Part shown: positions 8,121 through 14,182 of the stretch, in pieces
How positions within the stretch are numbered: position 1 is the first letter of the stretch
Layout of the letters: every line of letters begins with the position of its first letter
NCBI GenBank assembly: GCA_023390705.1
Contig: JAEWCI010000643.1
Coordinates: 1-14,294, forward strand
Length of the DNA: 14,294 nt
Direction of reading: 5' to 3'
Origin: Pseudomonadota bacterium
GTDB lineage: Bacteria; Pseudomonadota; Alphaproteobacteria; Acetobacterales; Acetobacteraceae
Program-made: the position numbers and the translations under genes
The notes under the pieces: model-generated
What the model was told of the DNA's origin: nothing
Database searches by the model: none
What the model saw: only the letters and a program-made list of their open reading frames with translations

Positions 8121-9539
8121 ATGCAGAACACCGAGGAGATCTGGCGCCTGGTGGACAGCCGCAAGGCCGAATACGAAGCGCTGTCCGACCGCGTCTGGGG
8201 CATGCCCGAATTGTGCTATGCTGAGCACCGTTCCTGCGCCGAACACACCGCCATGCTGGAAGCCGAGGGTTTCCGCGTGACGAGGAACCTGGCCGGCATC
8301 CCGACCGCCGTGATGGGCGAGGCCGGCGAGGGCGGGCCGGTGATCGCCATCCTGGGCGAATACGACGCGCTGCCGGGGCTTTCCCAGGAAGCCGGGGTGG
8401 CGGAGAAGCGCCCGCTGCCGGGCGATGGCAACGGCCATGGCTGCGGCCACAACCTGCTGGGCGCGGCCGCGCTGCTGGCGGCGGCGGCGGTGAAGGACTG
8501 GCTGAGGGCCAACAACCTGCCCGGCCGCGTGCGCTACTATGGCTGCCCGGCCGAGGAAGGCGGCGCGGCCAAGGGCTTCATGGTGCGCGACGGTGCCTTC
8601 AAGGATGTGGACATCGCGCTGACCTGGCACCCCGCCGCCTTCACCGCGGTGGACGACATGAAGTCGCTGGCCAATACCCGCATAGATTTCAGCTTCACCG
8701 GCCGTTCCAGCCACGCCGCGGCGGCGCCGCATCTGGGCCGCAGCGCGCTGGACGCGGTGGAACTGATGAATGTCGGCGTGAACTACATGCGCGAGCACAT
8801 GCCGAGCGACGCGCGCATCCACTACGCCTATCTCGATGCCGGCGGCATCGCGCCGAACGTGGTGCAGGCCACCGCCAAGGTGCGCTACCTGATCCGCGCC
8901 CGTGACCTGCCGGAGCTGAACCGGCTGATCGCCCGCGTGCGCAAGATCGCCGACGGCGCGGCGCTGATGACGGAGACGACGGTGGAGACCAAGGTGGTAT
9001 CGGCCGTCTCGAACCTGCTGATCAACACGCCGCTGGCCGAGGCGATGCACGCCAACATGATGCGCCTGGGCCCGCCGCCCTTCGACGACGAGGACCGCGC
9101 GCTGGCGGCGCAATTCCAGGCGACGCTGAACGAGGAGGACATCACCACCGGCTGGCGGCGCTTCGGCGTGAAGGAGCGCAAGGGTGTCACCCTCTGCGAC
9201 CAGATCGTGCCGCTGGAGGCGGTGGGCGCGCCGATGATGGGCAGCACGGATGTGGGCGATGTTTCCTGGGCGGTGCCGCTGATCCAGGCGCGCGGCGCGG
9301 TCTATGCCATCGGCACGCCGGGCCATTCCTGGCAGTTGACGGCGCAGGCCAAGACGCCGCTGGCGCACAAGGGCATGGTGCATGTGGCGAAGGTGATGGC
9401 CGGCACTGCGGTGGACGCGCTGAAGGACCCCGAACTCATCGCCCGCGCCAAGGCCGACCATGCCGAGCGCACCGCGGCCACCCCCTATGTCTGCCCCATC
9501 CCGCCGGATGTGCGGCCGCCGGTCGGCATGTCCGACTGA
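8121..9539 (+). CDS. M20 family amidohydrolase, AbgB-like
   Basis: This is a 472-residue cytoplasmic metallohydrolase of the M20 amidase/carboxypeptidase family, closest in style to AbgB (p-aminobenzoyl-glutamate hydrolase subunit B, 481 residues). GEYDALPG begins at residue 79. HGCGHN at 106-111, EEGG at 145-148, H170 in TWHP and H402 in GTPGHSW are the expected metal-binding and catalytic positions. A dimerisation (lid) domain occupies the middle, with GRSSHAAAAPHLGRSALDA at its start, and the catalytic domain resumes after it. Probable substrates are N-acyl or aminobenzoyl amino acids; the true one is unknown. No AbgA or AbgT partner is in view, so it may act alone. It converges on a Bug binding-protein gene. 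No signal peptide is seen. Confidence 0.9.
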   Translation: MQNTEEIWRLVDSRKAEYEALSDRVWGMPELCYAEHRSCAEHTAMLEAEGFRVTRNLAGIPTAVMGEAGEGGPVIAILGEYDALPGLSQEAGVAEKRPLPGDGNGHGCGHNLLGAAALLAAAAVKDWLRANNLPGRVRYYGCPAEEGGAAKGFMVRDGAFKDVDIALTWHPAAFTAVDDMKSLANTRIDFSFTGRSSHAAAAPHLGRSALDAVELMNVGVNYMREHMPSDARIHYAYLDAGGIAPNVVQATAKVRYLIRARDLPELNRLIARVRKIADGAALMTETTVETKVVSAVSNLLINTPLAEAMHANMMRLGPPPFDDEDRALAAQFQATLNEEDITTGWRRFGVKERKGVTLCDQIVPLEAVGAPMMGSTDVGDVSWAVPLIQARGAVYAIGTPGHSWQLTAQAKTPLAHKGMVHVAKVMAGTAVDALKDPELIARAKADHAERTAATPYVCPIPPDVRPPVGMSD

Positions 9540-9546
9540 AGCTGCC

Positions 9547-9572
9547 GGCGGCCGGGGGCAGCCCCGGCCGCC
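9547..9572. terminator. Bidirectional hairpin between convergent genes
   Basis: GGCGGCCGGGG (9547-9557) and CCCCGGCCGCC (9562-9572) form a perfect 11-bp stem with the tetraloop GCAG. It fills the 40-base gap between the amidohydrolase and Bug-protein stops. No T tract. Confidence 0.65.
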
Positions 9573-9579
9573 ACTGCGG

Positions 9580-10572
9580 TCAATCCGCCTGGACGCCGCT
9601 GCTGCGCACCGCCTCCTGCCACATCGGCCGTTCCCGCTCCGCACGGGCCACCGCTTCGGCGGGGGTGCTCCAGCGGATGCGGGCGCCGGCGGCCAGGAAG
9701 CGGCGCTGCACCGCCTCGTCTGTCGCGGCTTCGCGCAGGGCGCGGCCCACTGCTTCGGTGACCGGGTCCGGCGTGCCGGCCGGGGCCACCATATTCACCC
9801 AGACGGTGATGACGAATTCCGGCACGCCGGCTTCCGCGATGGTCGGCACCTCCGGCAGGTCCGGCCAGCGTTCCGCGCTGGAGACGGCAAGCGGCCGCAA
9901 CTGGCCGTCGCGGATCATCGGCAGGTAGGTGGCCAGGTTGTCGAGCATGAAATGCACGTCGCCGGCCAGCATGGCTGGCAGGGCATGGGCGCCGCTGCGG
10001 AAGGGCACATGGGTGGCCTGGAATCCGGCCTGGCGGGCCAGCATCGCCACCGAGAGATGCGCCGTGGTGCCGCTGCCCGGCGAGCCGTACATGATGCCGC
10101 CGGGCTGCGCCTTGGCCCAGGAAATCAACTCCGCCAAGGTCCGCGCCGGCACACGCTGCGGCGCGACCAGCGCGACATTGGGCAGTTCCCACAGCAGCGA
10201 GATGGGCTTCAGTTCCCGCGCCGGATCGAAGGGCATGCGGCCATAGAGGAACTGGTTGATGGCCATGACGCCGATCGGCGCCGACCCGAAGGTGTAGCCA
10301 TCCGGCGCGGCCTTGGCGACGGCATCTATCCCGACATTGCCGCCAGCCCCGGGCCGGTTCTCCACCACCACGGGTTGGCCGAGGCGCTGTTGCAGTTGTT
10401 CGGCGATGAGGCGGGAGAGGATGTCAATCGACCCGCCGGGCGGAAAGGGCACGATGTGGCGGATTGGCCGGTTCGGCCAGGCGCCCTGGCCAAGGGACGG
10501 GCGGGCCCGTGAGAAGGCGAGCAGGCCGGTAGCGGCCGGCAGGGCCAGCAGGCTCCGTCGCGGCAGATGCAT
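9580..10572 (-). CDS. Bug/TctC family periplasmic solute-binding protein
   Basis: This is a 330-residue tripartite tricarboxylate transporter (TctC/Bug) receptor, which binds small carboxylates in the periplasm. Residues 1-28 form an export signal, PRRSLLALPAATGLLAF, with an RRSLL that may be a Tat motif; cleavage is likely before QGAWPNRPIR. Typical family blocks follow: VPFPPGGSIDILSRLIAEQL, the VVENRPGAGGNVG ligand loop, and PAGTPDP near the C terminus. The frame is open upstream to 10680 but that would run into the tRNA gene. ATG 10572 has GGGGG (10583-10587) 10 bases away and begins a proper signal peptide. No TctAB membrane genes are nearby, which is usual for orphan Bug proteins. Ligand unknown. 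Confidence 0.92.
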   Translation of the reverse strand: MHLPRRSLLALPAATGLLAFSRARPSLGQGAWPNRPIRHIVPFPPGGSIDILSRLIAEQLQQRLGQPVVVENRPGAGGNVGIDAVAKAAPDGYTFGSAPIGVMAINQFLYGRMPFDPARELKPISLLWELPNVALVAPQRVPARTLAELISWAKAQPGGIMYGSPGSGTTAHLSVAMLARQAGFQATHVPFRSGAHALPAMLAGDVHFMLDNLATYLPMIRDGQLRPLAVSSAERWPDLPEVPTIAEAGVPEFVITVWVNMVAPAGTPDPVTEAVGRALREAATDEAVQRRFLAAGARIRWSTPAEAVARAERERPMWQEAVRSSGVQAD

Positions 10573-10652
10573 ATGGTCGTTTCCCCCAATTGGTTTGTTG
10601 CTGCCCTGGCCGATGACCTGGCGGCCGCAACATGATACACAGATCCGGCTGG

Positions 10653-10729
10653 GTCCCCGTAGCTCAGCAGGATAGAGCACCAGATTCCTAATCTGGGGGC
10701 CGGAGGTTCGAATCCTCTCGGGGACGCCA
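10653..10729 (+). tRNA. tRNA-Arg (anticodon CCT)
   Basis: The cloverleaf is complete. The acceptor arms GTCCCCG and CGGGGAC pair fully. The D-stem GCTC/GAGC and anticodon stem CCAGA/TCTGG are intact, with loop TTCCTAA giving CCT, which reads AGG codons. The T-loop TTCGAAT sits on GGAGG/CCTCT with one G-U pair. The discriminator G10726 is followed by an encoded CCA (10727-10729). The gene is intact and marks the left edge of the integrated element. Confidence 0.97.
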
Positions 10730-10757
10730 CAAATTCAGGTGTTTAAGATGGGCTGCG

Positions 10758-10806
10758 GTTGCAGAATCCACCGTTCTGCAACAGATAACGCAACAGGTCT
10801 GTTGCA
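10758..10806. repeat. Palindrome cluster built on GTTGC half-sites
   Basis: GTTGCAGAA (10758-10766) and TTCTGCAAC (10774-10782) are a perfect 9-bp inverted repeat around a 7-base spacer. TGCAACAG (10777-10784) is also a perfect inverted repeat of CTGTTGCA (10799-10806). A further GCAACAG lies at 10790-10796. The two stems share bases 10777-10782 and cannot form together. The cluster starts 29 bases after the tRNA and ends 120 bases before the Panacea gene. It could be an operator, a recombinase site or a switchable leader. Confidence 0.7.
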
Positions 10807-10926
10807 CGTTTGGCTCATATCGGCCGGTTTACGGAACCATCGACGGCAGGCCGTCTTGAAGCCGAGTCGGAAAATCTCTACGGCTACCCACTATCAGCGG
10901 GAGGCCCGCGGCTGGCGGGAGATGCA

Positions 10927-11577
10927 GTGACCGAATTCTCGCGATTCATGCGGACTTGGGTGGACAATCGGCCGCCCCAGTTTCGTTTCCGTCCCGAGAA
11001 GGCGGCTGAGGCAATCGATTTGATCGCGCGTGCGCGACCGGGCGAAACTCAGTACTTTGTCGGAAAGTTGTTGTATCTAGCCGACAAGGAGCATCTGCTC
11101 GACTGGGGCCGCCCGATTGTGTTCGACCGCTATGTGGCCATGGAGCATGGTCCAGTTCCCTCGTGTGTCCGCAATATGCTGGCTGCCGCTGCAGATGCGA
11201 ATGTCGGCCTAAGTGGATCGCGTTTGGACGAAGCGAAGCTGAATGCGCAGTATTTGTTAGAGCGGGTGACAGTGCGGCTTTCGGTAGGGCCGTCCGGTGA
11301 GCGGCAGCAGGTCTTCTCACGCGATGCGTCCCGGCCATTTCAGTTTCTGTCAGGCTCCGACATCGAATGTCTTGAGCGAGTTATCGCGGGCCATCGCGGT
11401 GCTGGCTTTCGAGCATTACGGCAACTGACCCACAAAGATCATGCGTGGAAGGCGGCTTGGTACGGTAAACCTGACGGCGCCAAAGCGGCAGATATCGACC
11501 TCGCATTGTGGGCTCCGGAGGAAGAGCAGGAAGCAGTCCGGGAGCAACTCCGCGAGTATGCCCTTTTCGCTCGCTAA
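10927..11577 (+). CDS. Panacea (DUF4065/SocA-like) domain protein, candidate antitoxin
   Basis: This 216-residue protein carries the Panacea domain: KLLYLADKEHL at residues 47-57, GRPI at 61-64 and DRYVAMEHGPVPS at 67-79 are its hallmark blocks. The domain is known as a versatile antitoxin part that neutralises many unrelated toxins, and SocA is a ClpXP adaptor-type relative. The frame is open from ATG 10810, but GTG 10927 has GGGAG (10917-10921) 5 bases upstream and fits the start of recognisable sequence; ATG 10948 is a second option. Codon use is visibly AT-richer than in flanking genes (sampled row 11041-11100 has 29 G/C of 60). A small gene follows after 14 bases. Domain call is strong; antitoxin role is inferred from domain and arrangement. 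Confidence 0.82.
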   Translation: MTEFSRFMRTWVDNRPPQFRFRPEKAAEAIDLIARARPGETQYFVGKLLYLADKEHLLDWGRPIVFDRYVAMEHGPVPSCVRNMLAAAADANVGLSGSRLDEAKLNAQYLLERVTVRLSVGPSGERQQVFSRDASRPFQFLSGSDIECLERVIAGHRGAGFRALRQLTHKDHAWKAAWYGKPDGAKAADIDLALWAPEEEQEAVREQLREYALFAR

Positions 11578-11591
11578 GCCATTAGACAGCA

Positions 11592-11969
11592 ATGAGGCCG
11601 TTGGCGAAATGGGATGTTCTGCACGTTTCGCCACCGGGCATCGGGCACGGGAAATTCGCTGTTTGCATTTGCCCCGATAAGGGATGGTTCTTCTATATCA
11701 ACTCTGCAAAGCCGCCAGGGCGGCGAGCTGCTGCAGCAGCAGTTGAGCTTGACGCCTTCAGCGCGACTTTCCTGAAGAAAACTTGCTACATTGACACGGC
11801 AATCATGTTGGAGCTGCCGCCCGACTTGGTGCTGTCCGCCATGTCTGATCCGACCAACTGCCTTGGCCCATTGTCGCCAACGGTTCGGGCATGGGTGGTC
11901 GCCACAGTGGGACAGCACAACGTGCTATCCGACGAAGAGCGCACGGCTGTCATGCTGGGCGAAGCCTAG
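11592..11969 (+). CDS. Small protein, candidate MazF/PemK-like toxin partner
   Basis: This 125-residue protein follows the Panacea gene by 14 bases. It begins AKWDVLHVSPP, then GKFAVCICPDKGWFFYINS at residues 20-38, two hydrophobic strands after a WDV start as in the SH3-like barrel of MazF/PemK RNases, and has KKTCYIDT at 62-69 and a helical C terminus. I do not recognise the exact family, and no catalytic residue can be named, so the toxin call rests on fold impression plus position behind a Panacea gene. There is no good ribosome site before ATG 11592, suggesting translation coupled to the upstream gene and lower output, as expected for a toxin. Its TAG overlaps the integrase stop by 2 bases in convergent orientation. 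Confidence 0.6.
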   Translation: MRPLAKWDVLHVSPPGIGHGKFAVCICPDKGWFFYINSAKPPGRRAAAAAVELDAFSATFLKKTCYIDTAIMLELPPDLVLSAMSDPTNCLGPLSPTVRAWVVATVGQHNVLSDEERTAVMLGEA

Positions 11970-13180
11970 CGCCTCCGCCCCGCCAGCGGCACCACCCTCT
12001 CGCCGCTGGCTTTCTCCCACCGCTCCACACCGCCCAGCGCCACCTCGCCCTTCCTGGGCAGGTAGGTGTCGATGATCCGCTGAGTGTAATCGATGCCCCA
12101 GCCGCCCAGCGCAGCGATCTGCGCAGTGGTGGCGCCAGCCAGGGCCATCTGCACCACACCGGTGCGCCGGAGGTCACGGCGCTGCAGGTTCTCGATCAGC
12201 CCGGCGCGTAGTGCAGCCTTCGCCTTGGCCCGCGCTTCCGGCGCGGAGACCGGCGGCAGCCCGCCCCGCGCCGCGATCGCCAGCCGCGCCAGCCGCAGGT
12301 TCGCCCGCGCCCCCACCTTGTCCCAGGCCCGGGCGAAATTCCGGTAGCGCCAGGGCAGGCCGCGCGGGCTCGGCAGTAGCAGCAGGGAATCACCGGCGCC
12401 GGGCTTGGCTGGCGGCTCCTCGCGCTGCAGCTCCTCGGCCAAGCGCTGGTGGCAGGGCACGTCGATCGCCGTGCCGGTTTTCGCCTGGCGCAGCCGGATC
12501 CACCAGCGATCCCCCTCCCCTTGCCACATCATCGGCCGCGTCATCGTCAGCACGTCGCCGGGCCGCTGCACGGTGTAGAGCAGCAGCGCCATCGCCTTGC
12601 GCAGCCTCGGCTGGCCAATGGCAGAAGCGGCCTCGAGGAACACCTCTATCCGCCCCTGGTCCCAGGTCTGCGCCCGCGGCCGCGTCTCGTACAGCGTGAA
12701 GTGCTCGGCCGGGTTCTTCACCAAGCCGGGCAGCTCCAGCTCGTAGATGCCGTGGTTCAGCACCAGGCGCAGCGTCCGCAGGATGGCATTGCCGCGCCAT
12801 GGCCGGTCCTCATAGGCGTGGTGCATCGCGGCCACGGCCTTCCGGGTGATGGCGGGCAGCGGCACCGTCTCCCAGGCCTCACGCAGGATCTCGATGTGAT
12901 CGCGGTATTCGGCCTGGGTACGCGGCCGCAGCTGCCGGAATGCCGGGCTTTTCAGGTAGAGCACGCACAGCTCGCCGAAGCTGCCACTGGGCGGGCCGGT
13001 GTGCCCTTGTGCCTCGGCTTCGATCGCAGCCGCGCGGGCGATCGCCACCTCGCGCGTCATGCCGTCCCGCTCGCGGCCGATCAGGGCCCCGGTGCGGCGG
13101 TGATAGAAATCGACAGTGACAGTGCCGTCAGCGCGCTTTCGCCGGACGGTGTTGATGCCGCTGCTTACGGGCCTGGGCAT
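11966..13180 (-). CDS. Tyrosine recombinase (phage-type integrase)
   Basis: This 404-residue site-specific recombinase inserts and excises the element. An N-terminal arm-binding part with RRTGALIGRERDG is followed by a SAM-like core-binding domain around residues 65-160 and the catalytic domain. Active-site residues are R206 (TVQRPGDVL), K234 (RQAKTGTAID), R338 in R335-D-L-R338, W361 and nucleophile Y373 (IIDTYLPR). The usual His of the HxxR box is Arg, and the second His is Trp as in Cre. The start at ATG 13180 has AGGGAG (13187-13192) at 6 bases; an in-frame ATG at 13225 lies inside the upstream gene. Its stop meets the candidate toxin stop. The gene reads toward the tRNA, its probable attachment site. 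Confidence 0.93.
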   Translation of the reverse strand: MPRPVSSGINTVRRKRADGTVTVDFYHRRTGALIGRERDGMTREVAIARAAAIEAEAQGHTGPPSGSFGELCVLYLKSPAFRQLRPRTQAEYRDHIEILREAWETVPLPAITRKAVAAMHHAYEDRPWRGNAILRTLRLVLNHGIYELELPGLVKNPAEHFTLYETRPRAQTWDQGRIEVFLEAASAIGQPRLRKAMALLLYTVQRPGDVLTMTRPMMWQGEGDRWWIRLRQAKTGTAIDVPCHQRLAEELQREEPPAKPGAGDSLLLLPSPRGLPWRYRNFARAWDKVGARANLRLARLAIAARGGLPPVSAPEARAKAKAALRAGLIENLQRRDLRRTGVVQMALAGATTAQIAALGGWGIDYTQRIIDTYLPRKGEVALGGVERWEKASGERVVPLAGRRR

Positions 13181-13487
13181 CGCGCACTCCCTGGATCGCA
13201 GCGGCTTCAGCGGCTGCCTTGGCATCTTCGACCCCCGGCTGGGCTGGGCCGGGCCCGGCCGCCACCAGGCCGTGGCGGGTGGCGGCCATAGCCTCCAGCG
13301 CCGGGCGATACCAGGTCAAGGCACCTTCCTTGGCCCCACGGCGGACCGCCTTCGGCCAGAGGCCGGCGGCGACCTCCGCATCGAAGACTCGCGCGCTGAC
13401 CCCCACGAATTCCGCTGCCTGCTCACGGGAGAGGAAGAGCGGCGCCAGGCCGGGCGGCAGACTGGAGGGGCGGGGGCCGCTGGGCAT
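13128..13487 (-). CDS. Helix-turn-helix protein, excisionase-like
   Basis: This is a small 119-residue protein with a MerR-type winged helix in its middle: LFLSREQAAEFVGVSARVF then FDAEVAAGLWPKAVRRG, the pattern of AlpA/Xis-like recombination directionality factors that pick DNA sites near integrase genes. The C terminus is an alanine-, arginine- and glutamine-rich tail. ATG 13487 has GAGG (13493-13496) 5 bases upstream; an earlier in-frame ATG at 13511 lacks a ribosome site. It overlaps the integrase start by 53 bases, so both are likely translated from one message. Overlap and position favour excisionase over an unrelated regulator, but this is inference. Confidence 0.75.
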   Translation of the reverse strand: MPSGPRPSSLPPGLAPLFLSREQAAEFVGVSARVFDAEVAAGLWPKAVRRGAKEGALTWYRPALEAMAATRHGLVAAGPGPAQPGVEDAKAAAEAAAIQGVRDAQARKQRHQHRPAKAR

Positions 13488-13506
13488 GTCAGCCTCGCCC
13501 AGCCGA

Positions 13507-13520
13507 TGCAATTGGTTGCA
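13507..13520. promoter_or_regulatory. Short palindrome upstream of xis-int
   Basis: TGCAA and TTGCA flank a TTGG spacer, 20 bases before the excisionase-like start. The GTTGCA on its right side also occurs in the cluster near the tRNA. It may be part of the xis-int control region; the arms are only 5 bp. Confidence 0.3.
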
Positions 13521-13714
13521 CTGCAGTAAGGGTGCCGGTAGAGTGGGGTCTGCCGATGATGCTGCGACTCGGCTCCTCAGCTTCGGCTGTGCTTACCGCG
13601 CAATAGCAGCATGTGTGCGCGCGCTCGGGGGTAGCGGTCCCAGGTGACGCACGACCGGAACAGTAGCTGACCACGACGTGGCAGCGCTCTTCCGTTCGTG
13701 TGGACTGACCCCTA
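13521..13714. other. Stretch without a supported gene
   Basis: The 326-base gap between the excisionase-like gene and the DUF4326 gene holds no gene I can defend apart from the tiny ORF at 13715-13810. The long open minus-strand frame through it has no recognisable features and looks like GC-driven noise. It should contain the promoter of xis-int on the minus strand, but I see no convincing -35/-10 pair. Confidence 0.5.
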
Positions 13715-13810
13715 ATGGAAGACCTTCTCCGCATCGCCCTGCTTTTCACGCAGTTGGTATCTGCAGTGCTGCTGCTGATTGAGCGTCTGAAGCGGCTGCT
13801 TAGGCGTTGA
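13715..13810 (+). CDS. 31-residue hydrophobic peptide ORF
   Basis: ATG 13715 opens a 31-codon frame encoding an acidic N terminus (MEDLLR), a hydrophobic stretch (IALLFTQLVSAVLLLI) long enough for one membrane span, and a strongly basic tail (ERLKRLLRR). This layout resembles membrane-active type I toxins and small phage peptides, but such frames also arise by chance. No clear ribosome site precedes it. It lies on the plus strand, opposite to its neighbours. Confidence 0.3.
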   Translation: MEDLLRIALLFTQLVSAVLLLIERLKRLLRR

Positions 13811-13837
13811 CCAATCTTGTCGAGCCGCCGGTGGTTA

Positions 13838-14182
13838 TCAGCCATCGGCGGCCTCGCATCGCAGTGGTTGGTTGGCCATCGCCAGCAGGACATCGGCGTG
13901 GCAGGGATGCTCGAGCGAGCACCAGCAGCACAGGGTCTTGCCCCGTAGTGCCGCCTTCACGTCGTCGAAGGTGAAGCCGAGATTGCGCTCACCGTAGCCC
14001 GTCAGCAGTTTCTCGCGGAACGCATCGACTGCAGCGCCACGAGCCCATTCCGGTGTGCAAACATCGATCGGGGCCTCGCGCCAATCGTAGGGGTTTCCCC
14101 ATCGACTGCCGCGCCCGACGTAGACCGCGCCCTCGGGCATCCGCCAACCTTTCGTGCGGCGGCGCTGAATGCGCTCAGGCAT
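13838..14182 (-). CDS. DUF4326 domain protein
   Basis: This is a 114-residue protein of the DUF4326 family, common in phages and integrated elements and without a settled function. The family blocks are YVGRGSRWGNPY at residues 21-32 and LCCWCSLEHPCHAD at 84-97, a Cys/His-rich motif (C86, C88, C94, H95) that may bind metal or be catalytic. ATG 14182 has GGGAG (14189-14193) at 6 bases. It overlaps the upstream gene by 8 bases, so the two are probably co-translated. It is the nearest visible upstream gene on the excisionase-integrase strand, separated by 350 bases. Confidence 0.85.
   Translation of the reverse strand: MPERIQRRRTKGWRMPEGAVYVGRGSRWGNPYDWREAPIDVCTPEWARGAAVDAFREKLLTGYGERNLGFTFDDVKAALRGKTLCCWCSLEHPCHADVLLAMANQPLRCEAADG

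Noticed and set aside
7833..9644. A 603-codon minus-strand open frame opposite the M20 amidohydrolase
   Set aside because: The plus strand has all metal-binding motifs and a strong ribosome site; the mirror frame has none.
10573..10680. N-terminal extension of the Bug protein
   Set aside because: It would overlap the tRNA and bury the signal peptide inside the protein.
10739..10930. A 63-codon open frame just after the tRNA
   Set aside because: No ribosome site or recognisable features, and it lies over the palindrome cluster.
11592..11969. Reading the 125-residue protein as a firmly identified MazF
   Set aside because: Only the early strand pattern fits; no family-defining catalytic residues could be named, so the call stays tentative.
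13489..13893. A 134-codon minus-strand frame filling the gap between the excisionase-like and DUF4326 genes
   Set aside because: Ser/Arg/Thr-rich without domain-like pattern, overlaps both neighbours, and has no convincing ribosome site.
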